DNA of 64,000 nucleotides from CALFXN01 sp937957815 (GTDB lineage Bacteria; Synergistota; Synergistia; Synergistales; Aminobacteriaceae). The position numbers and the translations under genes are program-made. The DNA is taken from NCBI GenBank assembly GCA_036788195.1, contig DAIQNX010000007.1, positions 38,584 to 102,583 of the forward strand, in the 5' to 3' direction. The notes under the pieces are model-generated. The model was not told where the DNA came from, did no database searches, and saw only the letters and a program-made list of their open reading frames with translations. Shown piece by piece: positions 1-9,272 of this stretch (its first letter is position 1; every line of letters starts with the position of its first letter).

Positions 1-1228
1 GAGTCTTCGTCTTCATCGACGCGAGGGCGAGTTCCACGCGCCCTTTCAGTTCTTCCGACTCTTTCTTCCTGGCAACGATATCCCTGAGCCACTCCTGAAC
101 GAACGGATCGGAACCGGCCTGGAGCTGCGTCACCGGCTCGAGGACCGATCCCGCGCCGAACAGCTCGATGAGGTTCCTCGCCATGACCTGCCCTCCGACG
201 ACACCGCGCTGGTTCTTCCCGAGCACGAAGACTGTATCCCGCGACTTGAGCGTCGCGAAAAGCGAATACCCCTGGACGTTGATATTCCCCGCCGCAATCA
301 CCGTTCCATACTCCACGAAACCGACCGTGGCCCCCTTGTCCGCCCGGATTACCGACTGGTCGCCGATCACGCCGCCCCTGACGAGGCAGACGCCTCCGCA
401 GAAGACCTTTGCGTTGAGGACGCTCCTCGCGATCTCGACGTTTCCCGTCGCCTTGATCCGGAAGCCTTGCTGGAGACTTCCGCTGACGACGACCGCGCCG
501 GGAAAGTCGATATCTCCCGTGTGCATCCCGACGTCTCCCTTTATATTCAGGACGGAGACGACGTCCAGAATTCTTCCGTCGAACGAAGGCTGTCCGTCGA
601 TTCGCGAAAGGACGCGCAGCGCGTCTCCTTCGGGGACGGCCTCGACGTTCGGACCGCAGGCGATCCCGAGATCCTTCGCGGGCGCAGCCGGAACCGGGGC
701 GCCGAAGACATCCGTGCCGTCGCTCCCCGGAACCGGCAACGTGACGATCGCGATGGAATCGCCTTTCGCGACGACGGGGTTGCTCCACATATTCTTCCAG
801 TCGATCGCCTGTTCCGTATTCGTATCATAGGAACGCGTCCGCTCCATTCGACACAGGAAGTCGATCGAGGAGGGCGTCGGTGACGTCGGCGGCGTTCCGC
901 GCAGGACGACCGCCTTTTCGTCGACGATCGTTTCGCCGCTGTTGCAGCGTTCGACGAGCGACGTCGCAAGAGAGCGATCGACTTCGAGACGTTCCTGCTC
1001 GAGCGCGAGAAGAACTTCGGCCAGATCGACGGAGGCTCCTCCCGAGACTGGAGGGTAGAGCTCCAGCCATGCCGTCATCCGGTCCCGGTCGACGCGGATC
1101 TTGTAGCTGCCGTCGCGCGGCACGGGATCCGGAGGTTCCTGAATCGTCACTCCTGAGAGAAGGCGTTCGACGTCTTTCACGAGTTTCTGCAGGTTCGCGA
1201 GTTTCAGATCTTCGGTCGTCGGTTTCAT
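1..1228 (-). CDS. FapA-like DUF342 family protein (3' part beyond window)
   Basis: I read an open frame of about 409 codons from ATG at 1228 that runs off the left edge of the window. The translation has the DUF342/FapA layout: an N-terminal polar region, a Gly-rich segment ending in SDGTDVFG, then repeated parallel-beta-helix-like strands (for example INVQGYSLFATLKSRD and VVVSGSLQQGF), and a charged region near the window edge that could begin the C-terminal coiled coil. Family members are polymer-binding or cytoplasmic proteins often linked to flagella or envelope; the function here is not known. An in-frame GTG at 1261 is an alternative start, and neither start has a strong ribosome-binding site. 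The gene diverges from the histidine kinase at 1404. Confidence 0.75.
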   Translation of the reverse strand, partial: MKPTTEDLKLANLQKLVKDVERLLSGVTIQEPPDPVPRDGSYKIRVDRDRMTAWLELYPPVSGGASVDLAEVLLALEQERLEVDRSLATSLVERCNSGETIVDEKAVVLRGTPPTSPTPSSIDFLCRMERTRSYDTNTEQAIDWKNMWSNPVVAKGDSIAIVTLPVPGSDGTDVFGAPVPAAPAKDLGIACGPNVEAVPEGDALRVLSRIDGQPSFDGRILDVVSVLNIKGDVGMHTGDIDFPGAVVVSGSLQQGFRIKATGNVEIARSVLNAKVFCGGVCLVRGGVIGDQSVIRADKGATVGFVEYGTVIAAGNINVQGYSLFATLKSRDTVFVLGKNQRGVVGGQVMARNLIELFGAGSVLEPVTQLQAGSDPFVQEWLRDIVARKKESEELKGRVELALASMKTKT

Positions 1229-1403
1229 CCCCTTTTTCGGAGGATCCGGCTGCGGTGACACGCGAAAAAACGCGAAAGACTCTACACGCAAATGGGATTT
1301 TACTGTATTGTTATACCATACTCGAACGTAGAAAACATATTACCGTGGTCCACAGGCGCACTTCCGAACGATGCTCCGCCCGGGAAACGAGGTGAGTGAC
1401 GGG

Positions 1404-3458
1404 ATGGCGCGCGAACCGCAGTGTCGCATCGGACTGTTCCGCTTCAGTCGATTCGGGAACGCCGCGATCGGATCGGGAATTGTTCTTGCGCTCTCGCTCG
1501 TCGCGCTTCATATCGCCGGGGAAACGTATCGCGAACGCCTGCTCGCGGAAGAACGAACCCGCGTCTCAGCGGAACTCACGCCGTACGGAATCGCCCTCGG
1601 CGTCCTCCTCGACCGCCAATTCGCCGCCATCGACGGGCTCGACTCGCTCATACGCTCGCATGCGGGAGGAGACATCGAAAATCTCCGGGATCACTTCCTC
1701 CGGTACGCCGAGAACTTCTACCCTCGCAGGAAGGGTCTTCGCGCACTTCAGATCTTTCCGCGTTCGGGAAGGGTTTTCGTCTATCCCGAGGCCGGGAACG
1801 AGGCGTCGCTGAAACGGACGCTCGATGACCTCGTCAACGATGAACGCCCCGCCGTCCGCGAGGACGTCCGGCGCGCGATCGAAACGAAAAGTTCGACGGT
1901 GAGTGGTCCGTACGAACTGCGTCAGGGTGGACTCGGGCTCGTCACGCGACGCGCCGTCTTCACGGGCGATACGCTCTGGGGAATCACCGTCATCGTCACG
2001 GACATCCCGTCCCTGCTTCGCGAGGCGGGTCTCGAACCCTCTCCCGACGGCATCGAGACCGCCATACGGAACGATCGCGGATTCGTCTTCCACGGACGAA
2101 CGGAGGTCTTCGATTCCCTTCCCGCATCCTGCGACATTCCTCTCGCCTCGGGACACTGGCGGCTCGCCGCGATACCGGCCGAAGGCTGGGAACGTTCCGT
2201 CTCGGGCTCGATGCGTCTTTTCAGGATCATGGGGACGATGCTTGCGCTTCTCCTCTCGTTCCTCGCGTTTCTGTCGGTCTACCGGGGAGAGACGCTCAGA
2301 GAGCTCGTCAAGGCGCAGAACATCGAGCTCGACGACTCTCGACACCGCTACCGCCAGCTCTTCGACGCGAATCCGGACGCGCTGTTCGTCGTGACGCCCA
2401 CGGGGGAGATCCTCGACGCGAACCGGTCCGCATGCAACTCCTACGGATATTCGCCCGAGGAATTCCGCTCCCTCGGGATCGAAACGCTCTCCCCCGACGA
2501 CCGCAACAGGGAGATCCGGAAACGACTCGTCGTCGCGTCCCTCTCCGGAACGCCGTTCGAGTGGCGTCACCGGCGCAGGGACGGGAGCGAATTCTCCGTC
2601 GAGATCCATTCCGCGGCGATCACGCTCCAGAAGAGATCGTGCCTGCTCGAAACGGTCCGTGACATCACCGAACGCAAGGAGGAGACGATGCGACGGGAGA
2701 TGGAACTCGAACGCCGCGTCCTGGAGCGCACCGCGAAACTCGAAGCCGCCAACGCGGAACTCGAGAGCTTCTCGTACTCTGTCTCGCACGATCTCCGGGC
2801 TCCCCTCCGGGCGATCAACGGATACACGGGAATCCTCCTCGAGGATCACGCGCCGCATCTCGACGACGAGGGGCGGCGCGTCTGTTCCATCATCCTCGAG
2901 AATACGACCCGGATGAGCGCCCTGATCGACGGCCTTCTGACCCTGTCGCGCTTCGGGCGGATGGCGATGTCCCTTGTCCCCATCGATACGGAGGCCATGG
3001 TGCGTTCGGTCATCGGAGACATCGCGGCCGGGGGCGGGGAAGGACGCATCGACTTCCGCGTCGGTCCGCTCCCCGACGCAATCGGGGACGCCACGCTGCT
3101 GCGGCAGGTCTGGACCAATCTGATCTCGAACGCGGTCAAATTCTCGTCGAAACGGGATCACCCGCGCATCGAGATCGAAGGGAACGACGACGGCGCGGAG
3201 TTGACATTCACGGTCCGGGACAACGGCGCCGGGTTCGACATGCAGTATGCGGACCGGCTGTTCGGCGTCTTCAGACGGCTTCACAGCCCAGAGGATTTCG
3301 ACGGCACGGGGGTCGGCCTCGCGATCGTCCGGCGCATCGTCGAACGCCATGGAGGCGGCATCCGCGCGGAAGGCCGGGTGGACGCGGGAGCGTCGTTCGT
3401 CTTCACGCTCCCGCATCTCCGGGAAGAGATGGGAAACCAAGACGGGGGGAAAGGTTGA
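1404..3458 (+). CDS. Membrane sensor histidine kinase (CHASE-PAS-HisKA-HATPase)
   Basis: This is a 684-residue sensor kinase. TM1 (about 20-38) and TM2 (about 272-292) bracket a periplasmic CHASE-like region. A PAS domain follows (about 315-425), then a coiled coil, HisKA with the phospho-acceptor His462 in SVSHDLRAPLRA, and an HATPase domain with DNGAGF and GTGVGLAIV motifs ending in ERHGG, a phytochrome-kinase-like ending. I chose ATG 1404 because AGGTGA lies 8 bases upstream; the frame is open back to 1371. The stop is 3 bases before the GTG start of the HD-GYP regulator, so the two are surely co-transcribed and a likely cognate pair. The ligand is unknown. Confidence 0.9.
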   Translation: MAREPQCRIGLFRFSRFGNAAIGSGIVLALSLVALHIAGETYRERLLAEERTRVSAELTPYGIALGVLLDRQFAAIDGLDSLIRSHAGGDIENLRDHFLRYAENFYPRRKGLRALQIFPRSGRVFVYPEAGNEASLKRTLDDLVNDERPAVREDVRRAIETKSSTVSGPYELRQGGLGLVTRRAVFTGDTLWGITVIVTDIPSLLREAGLEPSPDGIETAIRNDRGFVFHGRTEVFDSLPASCDIPLASGHWRLAAIPAEGWERSVSGSMRLFRIMGTMLALLLSFLAFLSVYRGETLRELVKAQNIELDDSRHRYRQLFDANPDALFVVTPTGEILDANRSACNSYGYSPEEFRSLGIETLSPDDRNREIRKRLVVASLSGTPFEWRHRRRDGSEFSVEIHSAAITLQKRSCLLETVRDITERKEETMRREMELERRVLERTAKLEAANAELESFSYSVSHDLRAPLRAINGYTGILLEDHAPHLDDEGRRVCSIILENTTRMSALIDGLLTLSRFGRMAMSLVPIDTEAMVRSVIGDIAAGGGEGRIDFRVGPLPDAIGDATLLRQVWTNLISNAVKFSSKRDHPRIEIEGNDDGAELTFTVRDNGAGFDMQYADRLFGVFRRLHSPEDFDGTGVGLAIVRRIVERHGGGIRAEGRVDAGASFVFTLPHLREEMGNQDGGKG

Positions 3459-3461
3459 TCC

Positions 3462-4517
3462 GTGGACACTCCACTGCGAATCCTGATGGTCGAAGACATG
3501 CCCGCCGACGCGGAGCTCGCGCGGCGCGAAATCTCGCGGGACATTCCCGAATGCGCGTTCCGGAGGGTCGAGACGAAGGAAGACCTCCTGCGGGAACTCG
3601 AGGAGTTCCGTCCGGACGTCGTCGTCTCGGACTATTCGATGCCGCGCTTCGACGGGATGACCGCGCTGCGCCTGAGCATCGGGCGCGATCCGACCATTCC
3701 GGTGATCATCCTGACGGGATCGATGAACGAGGACACCGCGGTCGCGTGCATGAAGGCAGGAGCGACCGATTACGTCATCAAGGAACACACCAAGCGTCTG
3801 GGCCCGGCAATCCTCGGCGCGATCGAGAAGCGGAGGCTCTGGGTGGATGCGGCCCGCAGGGAGCGCGAGCGCGAAGATCTGTTCGCACGCCTTCGCGCGT
3901 CGCTCGACGGAACCGTCCACATCATCTCGACGATCGTCGAAAAGCGGGACCCCTACACGGCCGGACATCAGCGGCGAGTCGCGCTCCTTGCGGCGAGGAT
4001 CGCCGGGGAAATGGGACTCCCGGACGACCGCGTCGAAGGGGTCCGGATCGCCGGAGTCCTGCACGACATCGGAAAGGTCGCGATTCCGTCGGAAATTCTG
4101 AGCAAGCCGTCGAGCCTGACGCGCAACGAGTTCACGCTCATCCGGCAGCACCCGTTCGAAGGGTACGAAATCCTGAAGGACACCGACTTCCCGTGGCCGC
4201 TCGCGCGAATGGTCCTCGAACATCACGAACGCATCAACGGTTCGGGATATCCGGACGGCAGACGGGGGGAGGATCTTCTGCCCGAGTCGAAGATCCTGAT
4301 GGTCGCCGACGTCGTCGAGGCCATGGCGAGTCACCGCCCGTACCGGCCGGCGCTCGGCGTCGACGCGGCGCTCGATTTCGTCGCGGGAAGCAGCGGAACG
4401 CTCTTCGACCCACAGGTCGTCGACGTGTGCATCTCGCTTTTCCGCGAACGGGGCTTCATGTGGGACGGCGCTCCGTCCGCTTTCGGCGCTGTCCGGATAA
4501 ACGAAAATACCCCCTGA
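3462..4517 (+). CDS. Response regulator with HD-GYP phosphodiesterase output
   Basis: This 351-residue protein has an N-terminal receiver domain (acidic residues near 11-12, phospho-acceptor Asp57 in VVVSDYSMP, Lys near 107) and a C-terminal HD-GYP domain. The canonical catalytic motifs are all present: HDIGK at 201-205, HHE at 254-256 and GYP at 262-264. HD-GYP domains hydrolyse cyclic di-GMP, so phosphorylation by the upstream kinase probably controls c-di-GMP turnover (inference). The start is GTG at 3462, preceded by a GGGGGAAAGG tract. It is one of three HD-GYP regulators in this window. Confidence 0.92.
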   Translation: MDTPLRILMVEDMPADAELARREISRDIPECAFRRVETKEDLLRELEEFRPDVVVSDYSMPRFDGMTALRLSIGRDPTIPVIILTGSMNEDTAVACMKAGATDYVIKEHTKRLGPAILGAIEKRRLWVDAARREREREDLFARLRASLDGTVHIISTIVEKRDPYTAGHQRRVALLAARIAGEMGLPDDRVEGVRIAGVLHDIGKVAIPSEILSKPSSLTRNEFTLIRQHPFEGYEILKDTDFPWPLARMVLEHHERINGSGYPDGRRGEDLLPESKILMVADVVEAMASHRPYRPALGVDAALDFVAGSSGTLFDPQVVDVCISLFRERGFMWDGAPSAFGAVRINENTP

Positions 4518-4541
4518 GGACCGGACGGAGGATGGCTTTCG

Positions 4542-5513
4542 TCAGCCCCGGATGTCCGCCACCGAGGGATACCCGAACCCGCCGCGGGCGGAACGGACCG
4601 CGTCTGCGACCGCCTCCTCGACCGCGCGCGACGCGAGCGCGCCGAGCGCGTTCAGGTCGGCATCGAGATCGCCGACCGACAGGGCGAATATCGTGTCTCC
4701 GTCGACCATCGTATGCGACGGCCTCATGGATCGTGCGTATCCGTCGTGCGACATCGACGCGAGCTTTCCGGCCTGCGCCTTCGTCATATGCGCGTTCGTC
4801 GCGACGACGCCGATCGTCGTATTTCCGGAAAAGACGTCCCGCTTCTCCCCGAGCGCCGCGATGACCGCGTCCTCTGTTCCGAGGAAGCGTCTCTCGTCGC
4901 GATCCCACGCTCCCGCGAGAATCCGTCCCGTCCCCGGTTCGATGACATCGCCGAGACAGTTCACGGCGATCAGGGCGCCGACGACGACCGCCCCGGCCCG
5001 CCATGCGCACGCTCCAACGCCGCCGCGCATCGCGAACTCCGCTCCGTGGAACTTGCCGACGGTCGCGCCCATGCCGGCCCCGACGGAACCGCACGAGGGA
5101 ACGTACGCAGGATCGATCGCGTTTTCCGCGGCCCTGAGTCCCATTTCGCGCCCCGGTCTTCGGGACCAGTCGCCGCAAAACAGGTCGAAAAGAACGGCCG
5201 AACAGACGATCGGCACCTTCGTGACGCCGACATCGAAACCGACACCGCGCCGTTCGAGAAACTCCATCACCCCCGAGGCGGCGTCGAGGCCGAACGCGCT
5301 TCCGCCCGACAGCACGATCGCGTGAATTCGCTCGACCAGGTTCCGCGGGTCGAGAAGATCCGTTTCGCGCGTCCCTGGCGCGCCGCCCCGGACATCGACC
5401 CCCGCTACGGCACCGCCCTCGCAGAGCACGACCGTACATCCGGTCCCTGCCGTCTCGTCATGCGCGTGTCCAACGCTCAATCCCGGAATATCGAAAAACG
5501 ACATCGATTCCAT
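4542..5513 (-). CDS. P1-family (DmpA/S58) aminopeptidase or amidohydrolase
   Basis: This 323-residue protein belongs to the P1/DmpA family of N-terminal-nucleophile hydrolases, which includes beta-aminopeptidases and nylon-oligomer hydrolase NylC. Family landmarks are SGGSAFGLDAASG at 69-81 and CGSVGAGMGATVG at 141-153. The predicted self-cleavage site is Asn231-Thr232 in GNTTIGVVATNA, with Thr232 as nucleophile as in NylC rather than Ser as in DmpA. No signal peptide is seen. Substrates cannot be told from sequence, but beta-amino or cyclic-amide-derived peptides would fit the rest of the window. GGAGGGAG lies upstream of ATG 5513. It converges with the HD-GYP gene at 4517. Confidence 0.88.
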   Translation of the reverse strand: MESMSFFDIPGLSVGHAHDETAGTGCTVVLCEGGAVAGVDVRGGAPGTRETDLLDPRNLVERIHAIVLSGGSAFGLDAASGVMEFLERRGVGFDVGVTKVPIVCSAVLFDLFCGDWSRRPGREMGLRAAENAIDPAYVPSCGSVGAGMGATVGKFHGAEFAMRGGVGACAWRAGAVVVGALIAVNCLGDVIEPGTGRILAGAWDRDERRFLGTEDAVIAALGEKRDVFSGNTTIGVVATNAHMTKAQAGKLASMSHDGYARSMRPSHTMVDGDTIFALSVGDLDADLNALGALASRAVEEAVADAVRSARGGFGYPSVADIRG

Positions 5514-5889
5514 CAGAACCGCTCCCTCCGTCCTTCCACGACATCGTCAGCGCGCGGTCGATGGCGATCAGAACGCCCGTGACGCCCTCGGCGTGCACTG
5601 GTCTCGGAATGACCGTGCGCGTTACGGATCGCTCACGATGCTCCCCTTCCCGTCTCTTCGGACGGAACCGGCCCGGTCCGATGAAGGGCGAATTCGCGAA
5701 TAATGCAGTGAAGTACGCAATATGCACGCAGTATAGATATCGGATCCGGCGCTGTCAAACGAACGGAATGTTTTCCGTATACATTTCAGCAGGTTCCGCC
5801 AATTAGTGAACTCATTGACGAATGGTATGGACAGTGATATCGTCTTCCCCGAAGATACGTGAAATACTTCTCATTGTTTGAGGGAGGGA
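5514..5889. other. Divergent intergenic region, no convincing gene
   Basis: This 376-base stretch separates the P1 peptidase (minus) from the alcohol dehydrogenase (plus). Open frames of 80-90 codons exist on both strands, but they lack ribosome-binding sites and recognisable domains. The right half (about 5690-5880) is AT-richer than the surroundings and holds a promoter candidate for the dehydrogenase. Confidence 0.5.
5815..5843 (+). promoter_or_regulatory. Sigma-70-like promoter for alcohol dehydrogenase
   Basis: TTGACG at 5815-5820 and TATCGT at 5838-5843 are separated by 17 bases, ahead of the dehydrogenase start at 5890. The -35 match is good and the -10 match is modest. Confidence 0.45.
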
Positions 5890-7107
5890 ATGAACGTGTG
5901 GGACAGTACGATAGACATCGGTTCCGTTCGCGAGATCAGGACGAAAACGACGGCGTATCTTGGCGTCGGCGCCATCGCGAAGATCGCCGACATCGCGACG
6001 GAGCTTCGCAACAGGGGAATCGACAGGGTGCTCGTCATGTGCGGCAGGGGATCCTACCGCTCGACGGGGGCGTGGGATCACGTGCAAAAGGCACTCGCTG
6101 CAAGCCGTATCGCGTTCGCGCTCTACGATAGAGTCACGCCGAACCCCACCGTCGACAGCGTGGACGAGGCCGTGGCACTCGGTCGTTCGTTCGGCGCACG
6201 GGCCGTCGTCGCGATCGGCGGCGGAAGCCCGATCGACGCGGGCAAGAGCGCGGCCATTCTTCTGGAATACGGGGACAAAAGCGCGCGCGACCTCTACGAG
6301 CTGAAATTCGTCCCTGAACGGGCCGTGCCGGTCGTCGCCGTGAACCTCACGCACGGGACCGGCACCGAAGTCGACCGCTTCGCCGTCGTGAGCATCCCGG
6401 AGAAGGAGTTCAAGCCCGCGATCGCCTACGACTGCATCTACCCGCTCTACGCGATCGACGACCCGGCGCTGATGACGGGCCTGTCGTCCGATCAGACGCG
6501 CTTCGTCTCGATCGATGCGGTGAACCATGTCCTCGAGGCATGCACGACGAAGGCTGCGTCCCCTTACACGATCCTGCTCGCGCAGGAGACCGTCCGTCTC
6601 GTAGCCCATTATCTGCCGATCGCGATCGAAAATCCGAAAGATCTCCGCGCCCGGTACTTCCTGCTGTACGCGTCGATGATCGCGGGAATCTGCTTCGACA
6701 ACGGTCTTCTGCACTTCACGCACGCGCTCGAGCATCCGCTGTCCGCGATGAAGCCGGAACTCGCGCACGGTCTCGGGCTTGCGATGATCGTGCCGGCCGT
6801 CGTTCGCGAGATTTATCCGGCGGTGCCGGCCGTTCTCGCTTCCGTCCTCGAACCGATCACCGGACCGCTCAAGGGGCTTCCCGAAGAGGCCGAGACAGTC
6901 GCAAAGGCTCTCGAATCGTGGCTCTTTTCGCTCGGTGTCACGAAGAAACTCAGGGACGAAGGGTTTGCCGAAGACGCAATCGCCCGTCTCGTACACCTCG
7001 CGCGGCACACGCCGTCGCTCGACGGGCTGCTTTCGATGGCTCCCGTCGCGTCCGGCGATGACGTCATCGAACGGATCTACCGGACCTCGCTCGCTCCCCT
7101 GGCGTAA
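5890..7107 (+). CDS. Iron-containing alcohol dehydrogenase
   Basis: This 405-residue protein is a group III (Fe-dependent) alcohol dehydrogenase. The nucleotide-binding GGGS motif is at 110-113. The expected metal ligands are Asp209 and His213 in SIDAVNH, His282 in HALEHPLSA, and His293 in LAHG. Such enzymes interconvert alcohols or hydroxy acids and aldehydes using NAD(P)H, for example 1,3-propanediol or 4-hydroxybutyrate dehydrogenases; the substrate here is not evident. ATG 5890 follows AGGGAGG; an in-frame TTG at 5878 is less likely. It is a single-gene transcription unit closed by a strong hairpin. Confidence 0.9.
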   Translation: MNVWDSTIDIGSVREIRTKTTAYLGVGAIAKIADIATELRNRGIDRVLVMCGRGSYRSTGAWDHVQKALAASRIAFALYDRVTPNPTVDSVDEAVALGRSFGARAVVAIGGGSPIDAGKSAAILLEYGDKSARDLYELKFVPERAVPVVAVNLTHGTGTEVDRFAVVSIPEKEFKPAIAYDCIYPLYAIDDPALMTGLSSDQTRFVSIDAVNHVLEACTTKAASPYTILLAQETVRLVAHYLPIAIENPKDLRARYFLLYASMIAGICFDNGLLHFTHALEHPLSAMKPELAHGLGLAMIVPAVVREIYPAVPAVLASVLEPITGPLKGLPEEAETVAKALESWLFSLGVTKKLRDEGFAEDAIARLVHLARHTPSLDGLLSMAPVASGDDVIERIYRTSLAPLA

Positions 7108-7144
7108 CGCCCGGGGACTTCCTCTTTCGCAGCTCCACCCCCGA

Positions 7145-7179
7145 AACGAACGGCCGGGATTTCTTCCCGGCCGTTCGTT
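7145..7179. terminator. Bidirectional hairpin between convergent genes
   Basis: A perfect 15-bp stem (arms 7145-7159 and 7165-7179, core ACGGCCGGGA) with a 5-base loop lies between the dehydrogenase and thioesterase stop codons. The flanking T-tracts are weak, but position and stem strength support termination in both directions. Confidence 0.8.
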
Positions 7180-7209
7180 GTCCGTTCCGTTATCTCCGCC
7201 GTCGCGACC

Positions 7210-7974
7210 TCAGGAATCCGCCGCACCGGACGGCCGCGGGCTCCATTCCGTGAACAGGCGCGCGCGTTCGGCTCCATCGGCGCCGAGGACCGAATGAAGG
7301 TAGCTTCGGACACCCGAGGGAGATTCCATCGTTTGCGTCCGCACGCTCACGAGCCCCCGTCCTTCGGTCGGACGCAGGAACTCCGCCTCGACGTGCGAGA
7401 TTGCCCGCCCGCGCAGAACGCCGTCGGGAACGGCCTCCGCCGCCCAGGCGAAGTACACCGCGTTGTTGACGTGTCCGTTCAGGTCGAGATCCCATTCCCG
7501 GATCCGGAACGGCACTTCGAAATCCTCCCCGTCGAACGGAGGCAGATCCGGCAAATCGCCGGCGACCGGACGCGCCTCGCTGACGTAAAGGGGCGTCGAG
7601 CATCGGTCGAGCCGTATGGGGCGTCCGCGTCCGACGTCGATCAGAATCCAGCACGTCAGTGCCGTCGCGAAAGTTCCGTCGTCGTCGCGCATTTCGAACG
7701 CGCGCATCGAGTAGAGGTTTCTGTGCGGCTCGTGCCACGTCGTCACGTGGAGTTCCCGTCCGTGAACGGGGTAGCGGTCCACGCGGATGCTGTAGCGGCG
7801 CAGAACCCAGCTCACGCCGCGCGGCAGAAGGTTCGCGACGGACATGTCCATCCGACGCGCGTCGCGGTCCGCCATGTCCTGAAAGATGTCGAGAAGTACG
7901 GGGAATTTCATCCGTCCGTCCGGACCGATTCCCGCATACGGAATCTGTAAGGTCGCCTCGAGCACACGCATCAT
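7210..7974 (-). CDS. Acyl-ACP thioesterase family protein
   Basis: From ATG 7974 this is about 254 residues with two hot-dog domains, the layout of bacterial acyl-ACP thioesterases (PF01643). The N-terminal half carries DMADRDARRM and GVSWVLRRYSIRVDRYP. The second half carries DLDLNGHVNNAVYFAWA, matching the conserved Asn/His region of the family (D..NHVNN..Y). It would release free fatty acids from acyl-ACP in the cytoplasm. The frame is open upstream to 8202, but that stretch overlaps the divergent LysM gene and is low-complexity, so I reject the longer start. A second ATG directly follows at 7971. Confidence 0.85.
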   Translation of the reverse strand: MMRVLEATLQIPYAGIGPDGRMKFPVLLDIFQDMADRDARRMDMSVANLLPRGVSWVLRRYSIRVDRYPVHGRELHVTTWHEPHRNLYSMRAFEMRDDDGTFATALTCWILIDVGRGRPIRLDRCSTPLYVSEARPVAGDLPDLPPFDGEDFEVPFRIREWDLDLNGHVNNAVYFAWAAEAVPDGVLRGRAISHVEAEFLRPTEGRGLVSVRTQTMESPSGVRSYLHSVLGADGAERARLFTEWSPRPSGAADS

Positions 7975-8104
7975 CCCGTTTCGTCGAATAGTGATCTTTC
8001 GTATTATGCGCCTTTTCGCACGTTCGCGGCGGGCGTCGTATAATATTGAAATTGGATGGCATTTCATTCGCGCCCGAACCCGGGCGCCGGAGGTCGAACG
8101 ACGC

Positions 8105-9238
8105 ATGAGGCGTACTGTCCGCGCGCTATTGATGCCGCTTCTCCTGTTGGCGGCCTGGGCCGGCTCCCTCTCCGCGGCGGAGCATCCGTTCGCGGTCCAC
8201 ACGGTGAAGGCCGGAGATACCGTTCAGGGCGTCGCAGCCCGCTATCGCATCGATCCCATGAACCTGACCGCCGCCAACGGGCTCTCCGCAGCGGACGCGC
8301 TGCCGCCGGCGGGGACGGTCCTTCTGATTCCGAAGTCGCCGAAGGACGTCCTCGCGACGCTCTACGAGGCCAAGCGCCGGGGACTCGGAGCATGGCCGAA
8401 ACCGCGGTTCGCAGACGAATTTCTCGCGCCGCTCGTCCCGCAGGAGGACGTTCCCGAAAGTCGGGACTACCGCGCAAAGGTTCCCGATCGCGTCAGCGTC
8501 GCGACGCCGAAGGGCGGACACGAACAGCTGCGCCCCGACGAAGCGGCCGCAACCGCGCCGACACCGGCGCCGAAGGGCGAAGAACCCGCAGCCCCGCCCG
8601 CTCCCGAAGCGGCCTCCGGACGGAAGCCGGACGCAACGGAACATCTGGTCCGCGAGGGAGACACTCTCTACCGCATCGCGAGATCCTACGGGGTTTCGTT
8701 CTCGGAACTCCTGCGCGTCAACTCCTTCACGGAGTCGACCGTCATCCGGATCGGGCAGACGATCCGGCTTCCCGGCGCGGCGGACACGCCGACGCAGGAA
8801 AAGGCCCCTCCGAAGTCCGCGAAGCCGCGCGCCCGGGAGGCGAAGCCGACGCAACCACCGCAGCCCGCGAAGCAGAGCGGCCTCGAACTCCAGTGGCCGC
8901 TCCGGAGCGGTTCGGCTCCCAAACAGGTGGGCACGAACTTCGGATCGGGGCTGAGCGCGAGCGCGAAGCCCGGCGAGACCGTCTATGCAGCCGCCGACGC
9001 GACCGTGCTCCACGGCGGATGGATGAAGGACTTCGGCAACGCGGTCTACCTCAACCACGGCAACGGCATCGCCACGTTCTACGGAGGGCTCGGAACTCTC
9101 TACGTCACATCGGGACAGACCGTGAAGCGCGGGACGAAGATCGCGACAATCGGCGACGGCCCGGCCCCGAAGCTGGTCTTCCATCTCCTGCGCGACGGCA
9201 AGTCCGTCGATCCGAGGCCCTATCTGGCGAAGCAGTGA
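8105..9238 (+). CDS. Secreted LysM protein with degenerate M23/LytM domain
   Basis: This 377-residue protein has a signal peptide (1-24, cleavage near SLSA-AE), LysM1 at 32-76, a Pro/Ala-rich linker, LysM2 at 180-223, a second Pro/Lys-rich linker, and an M23/LytM-like domain at about 264-372. The LytM domain lacks its zinc ligands: there is no H-x3-D motif after VGTNFG, and the usual HxH is replaced by KLVFHLL. It is therefore probably not an endopeptidase but an EnvC/NlpD-like activator or a peptidoglycan-binding scaffold (inference). GGAGGTC lies 10 bases before ATG 8105; the frame is open back to 7886. Confidence 0.85.
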   Translation: MRRTVRALLMPLLLLAAWAGSLSAAEHPFAVHTVKAGDTVQGVAARYRIDPMNLTAANGLSAADALPPAGTVLLIPKSPKDVLATLYEAKRRGLGAWPKPRFADEFLAPLVPQEDVPESRDYRAKVPDRVSVATPKGGHEQLRPDEAAATAPTPAPKGEEPAAPPAPEAASGRKPDATEHLVREGDTLYRIARSYGVSFSELLRVNSFTESTVIRIGQTIRLPGAADTPTQEKAPPKSAKPRAREAKPTQPPQPAKQSGLELQWPLRSGSAPKQVGTNFGSGLSASAKPGETVYAAADATVLHGGWMKDFGNAVYLNHGNGIATFYGGLGTLYVTSGQTVKRGTKIATIGDGPAPKLVFHLLRDGKSVDPRPYLAKQ

Positions 9239-9272
9239 TCTCCCCCCGGCCCGGGGAGCGCGGACGACAGGA

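Noticed and set aside
1566..4334. 922-codon open frame antisense to the kinase and HD-GYP genes
   Set aside because: It is a shadow of high-GC coding sequence: Arg/Asp/Glu-rich, no domains, and fully covered by two well-supported plus-strand genes.
5458..5806. Small frames on both strands upstream of the P1 peptidase
   Set aside because: No ribosome-binding sites, no recognisable domain; treated as intergenic.
9239..9262. CTCC/GGAG-rich hairpin between LysM and HD-GYP genes
   Set aside because: Short arms and no T-tract; too weak to call a terminator.
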